Of a stretch of DNA of 64,000 nt, positions 52,997 through 60,836 are shown piece after piece. The stretch is from Rhodospirillaceae bacterium. GTDB lineage: Bacteria > Pseudomonadota > Alphaproteobacteria > Rhodospirillales > UBA2165. Position 1 is the stretch's first letter, and the number at the start of each line of letters is the position of its first letter. The stretch is taken from contig JABIHH010000078.1 of NCBI GenBank assembly GCA_018649725.1, positions 1 through 64,000 of the forward strand, written 5' to 3'. The position numbers and the translations under genes are program-made. Under the pieces are notes generated by a model, which saw only the letters and a list, made by a program, of their open reading frames with translations, did not search any database and was not told where the DNA came from.

Positions 52997-53446
52997 ATGG
53001 ACTTAATTCCAGCGTTTGATGCATCGATAACCCTCGCACCGATCAAAGACCTCGGCACGACGCCGATCGGTCACCGCCGCATCATCGACATTACCGGCGG
53101 CACGGTCACAGGAGCCAAGTTACAAGGCAAAGTCCTGCCAGGTGGTGCGGATTGGCAATATATCCGGGAAGACGATGTCACCTATCTCGATGCCCGCTAC
53201 ACCATAGAGACCGATGACGGCGCGCTGATCTATGTCAGCAATCAAGGCTATCGCCACGCGCCGCCCGACGTTTTTGCCCGTATGATCAAAGGCGAGCCGG
53301 TTGAAGACGGCAGCTACTACATGCGCTGCACGCCGTGGTTCGAAACTTCTACCCCGCAATATGACTGGCTCAACCGCACAATCTTCGTCGGCACCGGCAG
53401 CCGGGATCCAGAGGCTGTGAGAATTTCGTTTTTTGAAGTGACGTAG
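52997..53446 (+). CDS. DUF3237 family protein
   Basis: A 149-residue single-domain protein with the DUF3237 pattern: PIGHRRIIDITGGTVTGAKLQGKVLPGGADWQ near residues 22-53 (partly quoted), YTIETDDGALIYVSNQGYR, and YDWLNRTIFVGTGSR near the end. The fold is a small beta-barrel; no biochemical function is established to my knowledge. It is the last gene of the VOC-DMT-DMT-DUF3237 set and is followed by two palindromic repeats. Confidence 0.88.
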   Translation: MDLIPAFDASITLAPIKDLGTTPIGHRRIIDITGGTVTGAKLQGKVLPGGADWQYIREDDVTYLDARYTIETDDGALIYVSNQGYRHAPPDVFARMIKGEPVEDGSYYMRCTPWFETSTPQYDWLNRTIFVGTGSRDPEAVRISFFEVT

Positions 53447-53458
53447 TCAAATGATTAA

Positions 53459-53489
53459 CGTCACCCTGGACTTGGTCCAGGGTCCAGTC
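53459..53489 (+). repeat. palindromic repeat with CCCTGGA stem
   Basis: Stem CCCTGGA/TCCAGGG with loop CTTGG, head CGTCA, tail GTCCAG. Same element as 8321-8350 with one loop change. Lies 13 bp after the DUF3237 stop. Confidence 0.8.
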
Positions 53490-53527
53490 TTCTTTTTCAT
53501 TGGAGCATATATCTTAGCCTAGGCCTC

Positions 53528-53556
53528 CTGGATTCTGGCCTTCGCCAGAATGACGG
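53528..53556 (-). repeat. palindromic repeat, GAAGG-loop type
   Basis: Identical over 27 nt to 8257-8283. Facing the repeat at 53459, it forms an opposed pair between two convergent genes (DUF3237 and the amidase), where such hairpins may end or protect transcripts. Confidence 0.8.
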
Positions 53557-53568
53557 CTGAGTATTCAG

Positions 53569-54975
53569 TTAGAGTTCTGCCAACCCGACCCCGTTCTCCA
53601 TCTCAACTTGATGCGCGAGCGCGAGCAGGTTCATCTCATCAAAGCGCCTACCGATGAGCTGCAAGCCGACCGGCAGACCGCTTTGGCTAAGGCCGGCGGG
53701 GATCGACGCCGCGGGTAGGCCGAGGAGAGAGATCACGAAGGTCGGTGCAATCCAATCGATGTAGCTCGCCATTTTCTGGCCGTTGATGGTGGCGGGAAAA
53801 CTCTGTTCAACCGGGAAAGGCAAAACCGGCGTGGTCGGTGTGAGGACAGCATCGAAATCCGCCAGCGTATCGTTCATGCGTTGCCAAACTATTTTGCGCG
53901 CCTTTTCAGCCTCCGCCAAATCAAGCGGGGTTTGCGTCAGGCCTTTCTCTATATTACCGCGGAGGTTGCCGCCGAGTTTGTCGAGCTTATCCAATTTGTC
54001 CAAATGACGGTTAACCATCCATTGGCCGCGCAGCGTCGTAAAAGCTTCGCGCCCCATCGAGAGATCAAGCTCCAGGACTTCGACCTTGTGGCCGTGATCC
54101 GCTAAGCGCCCAGCAGCAGCTTCACATATCTCAGCAATTTCAGGCTCAATCCCGACGCCGGAGACATCATTGACATAGGCCAGACGCTGAGCCGGGACAT
54201 GCTCACCAAAATCAGCCAAATCGGATTTATGTCCGGTTCTGACTGTCAGTGGATAACCATCATGCCTGCCGGAAAAAATTTGCACCGCGAAAGCCAAATC
54301 TTTGGCCGTCCGCGCCATCGGGCCGGTAACATCCAACAGCTCAAAGGGGCTTTCGACCGGCATCTTGGGCACCAGGCCCGGGGTTGGGCGAATGCCGGCA
54401 ATGCCACAAAAAGCCGCCGGTGTGCGAAGCGAGCCGCCAAGATCGCTACCTTCCGCAATGGCAAAAAGCCCTGCCGCCAAGCCAGCCGCCCCACCGCCCG
54501 TAGAGCCGCTTGCCGACAAATCCGTATCCCATGGATTGCGCGTTACCCCGAAAATCTCATTAAACGTATGCGCTCCAGCGGCAAATTCCGGCGTGTTGGT
54601 TTTGCCGATGATCACCGCACCTGCCGCTTTCAAGCGCGCCACAATCAGCGCATCCTCGTCCGGTACATTATTGGTGTAAAGCGGACAGCCATAGGTCGTG
54701 CGAATCCCCGCCGTCTCTGTAATATCTTTGATGCCGACTGGCACGCCCGCGAGCGGACCTAATTCATCGCCGTCCAGCCGCCTTTGGTCTATCGCCTCCG
54801 CGGCCTGGCGGGCTTCGTCTTCCGAGAGCGTGACAATCGCATTGATCTTTGAGTTCACTTGCCGGATGCGCGCAAGATGCGCCTCCAACACGTCGACAGC
54901 ACTCACTTCGCCGGCTCGAATTTGGGCTGCCAGTTGATGAGCCGGTTGTTTAAAAAGTTCGTCCACGCCTATCAT
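53569..54975 (-). CDS. amidase-signature family hydrolase
   Basis: A 468-residue amidase. Catalytic Lys is in GVPVGIKDITETAG, the cis-Ser in SGSTGGGAAG (Ser-Thr where most have Ser-Ser), and the nucleophile Ser in GSDLGGSLRTPAAFCG. The C-terminal LPAASIPAGLSQSGLPVGLQLIGR is typical. Family members hydrolyse amides, from aryl acetamides to Glu-tRNA(Gln) in GatA; here there are no gatB/gatC neighbours, so a catabolic amidase is more likely. Divergent from prpE across 123 bp. Confidence 0.87.
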   Translation of the reverse strand: MIGVDELFKQPAHQLAAQIRAGEVSAVDVLEAHLARIRQVNSKINAIVTLSEDEARQAAEAIDQRRLDGDELGPLAGVPVGIKDITETAGIRTTYGCPLYTNNVPDEDALIVARLKAAGAVIIGKTNTPEFAAGAHTFNEIFGVTRNPWDTDLSASGSTGGGAAGLAAGLFAIAEGSDLGGSLRTPAAFCGIAGIRPTPGLVPKMPVESPFELLDVTGPMARTAKDLAFAVQIFSGRHDGYPLTVRTGHKSDLADFGEHVPAQRLAYVNDVSGVGIEPEIAEICEAAAGRLADHGHKVEVLELDLSMGREAFTTLRGQWMVNRHLDKLDKLDKLGGNLRGNIEKGLTQTPLDLAEAEKARKIVWQRMNDTLADFDAVLTPTTPVLPFPVEQSFPATINGQKMASYIDWIAPTFVISLLGLPAASIPAGLSQSGLPVGLQLIGRRFDEMNLLALAHQVEMENGVGLAEL

Positions 54976-55098
54976 CCTAAAAAAAGAGGGTTTCTTCCTT
55001 GTATCCTAGCTTCTCCCTATGGCAAAGTTTAAACAAGTTTTTAAGCTGGGGAACAATTCAGGACCAAGAATTGATAGCGACTGCCAGGGAGAAAAACC

Positions 55099-56982
55099 GT
55101 GAGCCAATCATTTGATGAAGTCTATCAACGATCTATTGATGACCCTGAAGGATTCTGGGGCGAAATTGCCCAAGATATTACCTGGGTAAAGCCCTGGGAT
55201 ACGGTACTCGATCGCTCGAACCCGCCTCATTACCGCTGGTTCAAAGGCGGCCAGCTGAACACCTGCTACAATTGTGTTGATCGCCATGTCGATGAAGGCC
55301 GCGCCGATCAGGCCGCGCTGATTTATGACAGCCCGGTAACAGACACCATCAAAACTTACAGTTACCGCGAATTGCGTGACGAGATTGCCGCTTTCGCCGG
55401 CGCTCTTGCCGATCATGGTGTCACCAAAGGCGACCGGGTCATCATTTACTTGCCGGCCATCCCCCAGGCGGTAATCGCTATGTTGGCCTGCGCCCGGCTT
55501 GGTGCCGTTCATTCAGTCGTCTTCGGCGGATTTGCGGCGAACGAGCTTGCTGTCCGCATTGATGATTGCGAGCCAAAGGTAATCGTCTCGACATCCTGCG
55601 GCATCGAGGTTAGCAAAATTATCGCCTATAAGCCCCTGCTGGACGAGGCCATTGATCTCGCCAAGCACACGCCTGATCACTGTATTATTCTGCAACGCCC
55701 TCAAGAAACCTGTTCGCTTATTGAAGGCCGCGATGTCGAGTGGAATGACGCGGCGGCGGCGGCAGAGCCGCATGATTGTGTGCCGGTAGAAGCAACCGAT
55801 CCGCTCTATATTTTATATACCTCCGGCACCACCGGAGAGCCCAAGGGCGTCATGCGCGACAATGGCGGCCATGCCGTTGCGCTTAAATGGACAATGAAAA
55901 ATATTTATGGCGTTGAGCCCGGCGAAGTTTACTGGGCGGCCTCCGATGTCGGCTGGGTGGTCGGCCACTCTTATATCGTCTACGCGCCCTTGCTCAACGG
56001 CAACACGACTATCATTTATGAAGGTAAGCCGGTCGGCACGCCCGATGCCGGTGCCTTTTGGCGGGTCATATCCGAGCATAATGTGGAGGTGCTTTTCACC
56101 GCACCAACCGCCTTTCGTGCCATCAAGAAAGAAGATCCAAATGGCTCACTGATTGGCGATTATGACCTTTCGAAATTCAGAACTTTGTACCTGGCCGGCG
56201 AGAGGTTGGATCCGGACACACTGCAATGGGCCGAGAAAAATTTAGGTGTGCCGGTGATCGATCACTGGTGGCAAACTGAAACCGGCTGGTCGATCTGCTC
56301 CAACTGCCTCGGCATCGAAGCTCTCCCGATCAAACAAGGCTCACCGACCAAAGCCGTGCCCGGCATGAACGTCGCAGTGGTCGATGACAATTGCGACGCG
56401 GTGAAACCCGGCGACATTGGCGCGTTGGTGATCAAGCTGCCACTACCGCCCGGCACTTTCCCAACGCTTTGGAATGCTGAGCAGCGCTTCATCGAGGCCT
56501 ATCTCGAGGAATTTCCAGGCTACTACAAGACGGCCGATGCGGGCTTTATCGATGAAGACGGCTATGTCTTCGTGATGTCTCGCACCGATGATATTATTAA
56601 TGTTGCCGGCCACCGCCTCTCGACCGGTGCGATGGAAGAAGTGCTGTCCGCCCATCCAGATGTCGCCGAATGCGCCGTCATTGGCGTTGCCGATGATCTC
56701 AAGGGTCAGCTACCGCTCGGCTTCCTCGTGCTGAGCGCGGGCGTCGAGCGGGAACATGGCGACATTATCACAGAAGTCGTGCAAATGGTCCGCGAACAAA
56801 TCGGCCCGGTCGCCGCCTTTAAGACGGCTGCCGTCGTCGCCCGACTACCCAAAACACGTTCCGGTAAAATCCTCCGCGGCACCATGCAAAAAATTGCTGA
56901 TGGCGAAGATTACAAAATGCCGGCAACGATCGAGGATGCCACCGTGCTGCCTGAGATTGAACAGGCGCTGGCTGCGCTTTGA
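55099..56982 (+). CDS. prpE: propionyl-CoA synthetase
   Basis: A 627-residue adenylate-forming enzyme of the acetyl/propionyl-CoA synthetase group. It starts FDEVYQRSIDDPEGFWGEIAQ, has WFKGGQLNTCYNCVDRHV, the P-loop-like YTSGTTGEPKG, HWWQTETGW and SRTDDIINVAGHRLSTGAMEE, and the catalytic lysine in KTRSGKILRG near residue 592. Length and the STGAMEE variant fit PrpE rather than Acs (which has STAEIE). It activates propionate for the methylcitrate or methylmalonyl-CoA routes; the latter needs adenosylcobalamin, but no such genes are nearby. Confidence 0.88.
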   Translation: MSQSFDEVYQRSIDDPEGFWGEIAQDITWVKPWDTVLDRSNPPHYRWFKGGQLNTCYNCVDRHVDEGRADQAALIYDSPVTDTIKTYSYRELRDEIAAFAGALADHGVTKGDRVIIYLPAIPQAVIAMLACARLGAVHSVVFGGFAANELAVRIDDCEPKVIVSTSCGIEVSKIIAYKPLLDEAIDLAKHTPDHCIILQRPQETCSLIEGRDVEWNDAAAAAEPHDCVPVEATDPLYILYTSGTTGEPKGVMRDNGGHAVALKWTMKNIYGVEPGEVYWAASDVGWVVGHSYIVYAPLLNGNTTIIYEGKPVGTPDAGAFWRVISEHNVEVLFTAPTAFRAIKKEDPNGSLIGDYDLSKFRTLYLAGERLDPDTLQWAEKNLGVPVIDHWWQTETGWSICSNCLGIEALPIKQGSPTKAVPGMNVAVVDDNCDAVKPGDIGALVIKLPLPPGTFPTLWNAEQRFIEAYLEEFPGYYKTADAGFIDEDGYVFVMSRTDDIINVAGHRLSTGAMEEVLSAHPDVAECAVIGVADDLKGQLPLGFLVLSAGVEREHGDIITEVVQMVREQIGPVAAFKTAAVVARLPKTRSGKILRGTMQKIADGEDYKMPATIEDATVLPEIEQALAAL

Positions 56983-57294
56983 CAAGCTTTTCGGGTAATC
57001 GGGAAACGTCATTTTTTTAGCATGCTATCAGAGACCGTTTCTGACCCTAAGCGGACTATCGATCTATTTGGCCGTCGACAATAGTTTTGTCGTTAATCCG
57101 CTATCATTCATTTTGATAAGTATATTTTTGATCTTCGGTATCAATCTGCGGCGCTTGATATTGACATAATGATACAGCGCTACCGTTTCCAAAGGCGGCC
57201 CCAGCACTGATATTCCCTCCAAACCAGCGGCCAACGATTTCACCTATAAAATTTGAATATTGTGTGAAAATGGCGATGCTGATAAACTGAATTT
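56983..57294. other. 312-bp intergenic region, nothing recognised
   Basis: Between prpE and the receiver-protein gene. AT-rich towards its right end. The only structure noticed is a short hairpin CGACAA-TAGTT-TTGTCG at 57076-57092, too weak to call. It presumably holds the promoter of the downstream gene. Confidence 0.5.
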
Positions 57295-57816
57295 GTGGAA
57301 GCTTATAACCTAACAGACATCGAAATTCTCGTAATTGAACATAACCCGTTCATGCAGAGACTGTTGACAGGTATTCTCCGTGAATTCCAATTCCGCAAAA
57401 TTCAAATGGCTACTGATTCAGAGGAAGCCATTCATTATTTTCAGCATAATACTGTAGACATGATATTTTCAAACTGGGGCCCTAATTCAGACGAGGCCAT
57501 AGTTCTCAAAAAAATTCGAGATATAAAAGAAAGTGTAAATCCCTACGTACCCATTATTATTTTTTCGACCTTCAGTGAAGAAAAATATGTGAAATTGGCA
57601 CGTGATCTGGGAATGAATGAGTACCTCGCCTTACCGATTTCACCGGGTTCAATCTATCGACACATATGCAATATTATTGAAAATCCAAGGGCATTCGTCG
57701 AATCGGAACATTTTCTCGGTCCGGACCGGCGTCGGAGTAAATTCGAATATAACGGTGAAGAGCGCCGGAAAGACGAGCCAGACCCGGAAGAAGGGAATGA
57801 GGCTTTATCCAAGTAA
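57295..57816 (+). CDS. degenerate response-regulator receiver protein
   Basis: A 173-residue single receiver domain with a C-terminal tail FLGPDRRRSKFEYNGEERR of the kind seen on small alphaproteobacterial receivers. Start is GTG 57295. The phospho-acceptor Asp is replaced: where strand 3 normally ends in D, the sequence reads DMIFSNW (Asn at residue 60). The conserved Lys before Pro is Leu (LALPIS, L113), and the acidic pair is IEHNP (E15, H16). So it very likely cannot be phosphorylated in the normal way and may act by protein binding. Lies 692 bp from a hybrid kinase gene of opposite strand. Confidence 0.78.
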   Translation: MEAYNLTDIEILVIEHNPFMQRLLTGILREFQFRKIQMATDSEEAIHYFQHNTVDMIFSNWGPNSDEAIVLKKIRDIKESVNPYVPIIIFSTFSEEKYVKLARDLGMNEYLALPISPGSIYRHICNIIENPRAFVESEHFLGPDRRRSKFEYNGEERRKDEPDPEEGNEALSK

Positions 57817-57986
57817 TCTTTGGACTAGGGCTGGTGAAACCTCCTTTAAAAACATAGCTTTTTCTGATCTAGTATTGCGACGCCAATTGTTGGCTGCTTT
57901 TATCTGCTAGGTGAGCATAAATAGCTATATCTACAGAAATTACTTTAATATCCAAAGTCATTATTATCTCCGGGCAAACAAAAACT

Positions 57987-58415
57987 ATGTTTTTTGGACG
58001 AAGAAAAAGATTTATCAAATTAACGGCCAAGTCCCTTGATCGCCATATTGCAGATTTCACAAAATCTATGGCGAAAGACTTCGATGAGTTTATCAAACAT
58101 TTGAAAGAAGAAAATATTGAGTATGAGATAGTGGAACGCAAAGTAAAGGTGACTTGGAAAGTAGAATATTTACAACTTTTTTTATTTACTGCCGTTTATG
58201 AAAATCAAAATTGGATATTGACCATTAGTGGGTTAGACGCCATTGCCAGACTTGCCATAATTAGCACCGGAACTCCCCCCAGAGAATTTAGCGTATATTA
58301 TTTAACAGATATTTCTCCCAGTATCATGAAAGCGCAAGCCAGATTAACCAAGGCTATTATTAAAGAACTTGTGAAATATGATCGGTTTCATTTGGGACAT
58401 GAAAAAACTGAGTAA
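57987..58415 (+). CDS. hypothetical protein
   Basis: A 142-residue protein of unknown family. It is basic at the start (FFGRRKRFIKLTAKSLDRHI), has an amphipathic region DFDEFIKHLKEENIEYEIVERKV (partly quoted) and a mixed alpha-beta middle. No signal peptide or clear membrane helix. AT-rich like the receiver gene upstream (170-bp gap). Coding is supported by a full-length frame and natural amino-acid composition; the function is unknown. Confidence 0.55.
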   Translation: MFFGRRKRFIKLTAKSLDRHIADFTKSMAKDFDEFIKHLKEENIEYEIVERKVKVTWKVEYLQLFLFTAVYENQNWILTISGLDAIARLAIISTGTPPREFSVYYLTDISPSIMKAQARLTKAIIKELVKYDRFHLGHEKTE

Positions 58416-58507
58416 TCGGCCTTTGAAAATTGCATCTACTTTACTCCTGATAGCGGGCATCGGAATCTCTAGTTGAACCGAATGATTTTTGCCCATTTTA
58501 GTGGCCA

Positions 58508-60658
58508 TTAAGGCTTTCTACGGGCCTCAATTGAGGAACGTATAGCGGCCATCAGGATTTCATTGGAGGATTGTGATTTGATCAATGCGGCTTGAATATT
58601 TTCCGCAACACTACCATTTATTTCCCGCGCCGAAAATACGACCACCGGTATCAACGACTTGTCCGACCGGCGCAACAGAGGCAGCAAATCTTCACCTTGG
58701 CAATCTGGCAACATCAAGTCGAGGATGACCAAATCAAAATCTCGCTCCTGTAATAACTGTTTCGCTTCCTTTGCCGTCATAGCAGGTGTTACATCTGCCA
58801 AATCATCAACGATTGCAGAAACGATATGGATCACATCGCTATCGTCCTCAATGTGGAGAATAAGCGGTTTAGATTCAGCTGAATATTGCAGGGCGTTCCG
58901 AAGGCTTTCTGTCAAAACGTTTTCATCAATGGGTTTTTCCAGCCAATCAATTATACCAAACGCGTCGCCGTTGAGTTCGGCCCTACCTTTATCGGCTTTG
59001 GCTGAAATCACCAAAATCGGCAGGTCCCTGGTTTCCGGATTCTGGCGTAATTCTTTAATCAGCGAAATTCCGTCCTGACCAGGAAGTATTAAATCTAGTG
59101 TCATAGCATCGAATTTTTCGGTAGCGAGTAACTCTTTGGCCTGCTCGGCATTTATTGCCAAAGCCGTGTCAAAACCTCCTTGGCGGAGCATGTATTCTAG
59201 CAATTTTTCAATATCGGGTTCATCTTCGCAAATTAAAATGCGAGACTCTTTTCCGGTTACGTTGGAAACCGGCATTGTGGCAAGATTGGAGTCTTCATAT
59301 TTGGGTAGGTCAAAATAAAATGTCGTACCTTCTCCTGCTTTTGTATTAAAACCGATTATACCGCCATGCTTCTCGACAAAGGATTTACTGATGCTCAATC
59401 CAAGCCCAGTTCCATTTTTCTGCCGTGTATCTGATGCGTCAGCCTGAGAAAATTTATTGAATATTTGATCTTTGAATTCGTCCGGAATGCCCGGTCCGTA
59501 ATCTGAAACCGAAACACGATAATTCCCGTCATTTGATTTTACGGAAATATCCACTTGCGCCCCAATGGGCGAAAATTTGGCAGCATTGGACAATAGATTT
59601 GATAGGACTTGCATCAAACGGTCGCCATCGCCCCTTACCCGAGTGGCTGGGCTCAATTCCGTCACCGCAAAAGTTACATTGTACTCATCGGCGAAACCCT
59701 TATTAGCTTCGAGCGATTGCGAGACCAATTCGGAAAGATCGAGCGGAACCATATTAAAGTTCATCATACCTGCCTCGATTTTTTCCATATCGAGAATATC
59801 GTTGATGAGTAGAACAAGACGGTCACTGTTTTTATAAGCGATATCCAGCATTGATTTAAACTGATCCGGCAACTCGCCGACAACTCCTGACTTAATTAGT
59901 CCTAAAGAGCCCTTGATAGACGTAAGAGGAGTCCTGAGTTCATGGCTGACGGTGGAAATGAATTCATTTTTCTGCCTTTCCGCTTGTTTTCTATCGGTGA
60001 TGTCTCGGACGACTCCCGCAAACATTCTTTTGTCACCGGTGAGCACCTCACTAACCGCCAGTGCCAGTGGAAATTCTGTGCCGTCACTGCGCAATCCCAT
60101 GACTTCTCTACCACCACCGATAATTTTGGTTTCCCCGGTTTCCCGGAAGGCTTTCAAGTAACCATCATGTTCGCTGGTATACGGTTCGGGCATCAATATT
60201 TTGACATTGCGCCCAATCACCTCATCTGACTCAACCTCAAAAATATTCTCGGCAGCGGGGTTGAAGGTGAGAATAGTTCCTATTTCATCGATTGTGATAA
60301 TGCCATCGAGCACGGTCTCGATAACGGCTTGGTGGCTGATTTCAAGTTCGTCATGAGCATCTCGATGAAATTCTGCGGTTTCTCGTTCAACCTTCAACCG
60401 GTCCAGTAAATGGCGTCGGCTTTGTCGTACAAAAAAAGCCACCGTAGCAGCCAGTAGGCCACCGACAACAAACGGTGCAATAAAATTCTGTACAGGGACG
60501 GAGTCTAAACCGATTATAAAACGTTGTTGCAGGAAGGCAACTGTGCTGACAAATAGCCCTCCGAAACAGGCTAATACCACCTCAAATAGAATCGCTCGAT
60601 CAATCCAACCGGCTCCTGCTGTTTTTTGCTCATTGTCCATAGTTAATTGATTTTTCAA
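58508..60658 (-). CDS. membrane hybrid histidine kinase: FixL-like PAS, HisKA, HATPase, two receivers
   Basis: A 716-residue sensor. Two hydrophobic segments at about residues 22-46 and 57-77 anchor it, then a PAS domain (~110-222), HisKA with phospho-His H239 in STVSHELRTPLTSIKG, HATPase_c with SDYGPGIPD and GTGLGLSISK, receiver 1 (Asp in TLDLILPG; Lys in LEKPID) and receiver 2 (Asp in ILDLMLPD; Lys followed by Ser in LIKSQ). The PAS domain resembles FixL, including His164 and Arg184 at the positions of the haem His200 and Arg220 of Bradyrhizobium FixL, but with Ala170 where FixL has Arg206. It may sense oxygen or redox if it binds haem. ATG 60640 is an alternative start. Confidence 0.88.
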   Translation of the reverse strand: MKNQLTMDNEQKTAGAGWIDRAILFEVVLACFGGLFVSTVAFLQQRFIIGLDSVPVQNFIAPFVVGGLLAATVAFFVRQSRRHLLDRLKVERETAEFHRDAHDELEISHQAVIETVLDGIITIDEIGTILTFNPAAENIFEVESDEVIGRNVKILMPEPYTSEHDGYLKAFRETGETKIIGGGREVMGLRSDGTEFPLALAVSEVLTGDKRMFAGVVRDITDRKQAERQKNEFISTVSHELRTPLTSIKGSLGLIKSGVVGELPDQFKSMLDIAYKNSDRLVLLINDILDMEKIEAGMMNFNMVPLDLSELVSQSLEANKGFADEYNVTFAVTELSPATRVRGDGDRLMQVLSNLLSNAAKFSPIGAQVDISVKSNDGNYRVSVSDYGPGIPDEFKDQIFNKFSQADASDTRQKNGTGLGLSISKSFVEKHGGIIGFNTKAGEGTTFYFDLPKYEDSNLATMPVSNVTGKESRILICEDEPDIEKLLEYMLRQGGFDTALAINAEQAKELLATEKFDAMTLDLILPGQDGISLIKELRQNPETRDLPILVISAKADKGRAELNGDAFGIIDWLEKPIDENVLTESLRNALQYSAESKPLILHIEDDSDVIHIVSAIVDDLADVTPAMTAKEAKQLLQERDFDLVILDLMLPDCQGEDLLPLLRRSDKSLIPVVVFSAREINGSVAENIQAALIKSQSSNEILMAAIRSSIEARRKP

Positions 60659-60815
60659 GGTTATAAGTTAAATGTTCTGACACTACGTAATATTTACCAT
60701 TCTGGAAAAATAAATCTTCCTTTCTGAGTACTTTGGCCCTTCCTGCTAACACTTTGCAGACGTAGTTGCTATAGTCTTCGTATAGTTCGCGCTCCCCTTC
60801 GTCAAACGATGCCAA
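60630..60815 (-). CDS. possible small protein upstream of the kinase
   Basis: A 61-codon frame from a TTG at 60813-60815 to a stop at 60630-60632, overlapping the kinase start. Its composition is plausible (YEDYSNYVCKVLAGRAKVL, NGKYYVVSEHL) and it could be translationally coupled to the kinase. Against it: a weak start codon, no clear Shine-Dalgarno and no recognised family. Listed as uncertain. Confidence 0.25.
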   Translation of the reverse strand: MASFDEGERELYEDYSNYVCKVLAGRAKVLRKEDLFFQNGKYYVVSEHLTYNLEKSINYGQ

Positions 60816-60836
60816 AAAACTCGTGAGGAATTCTAA

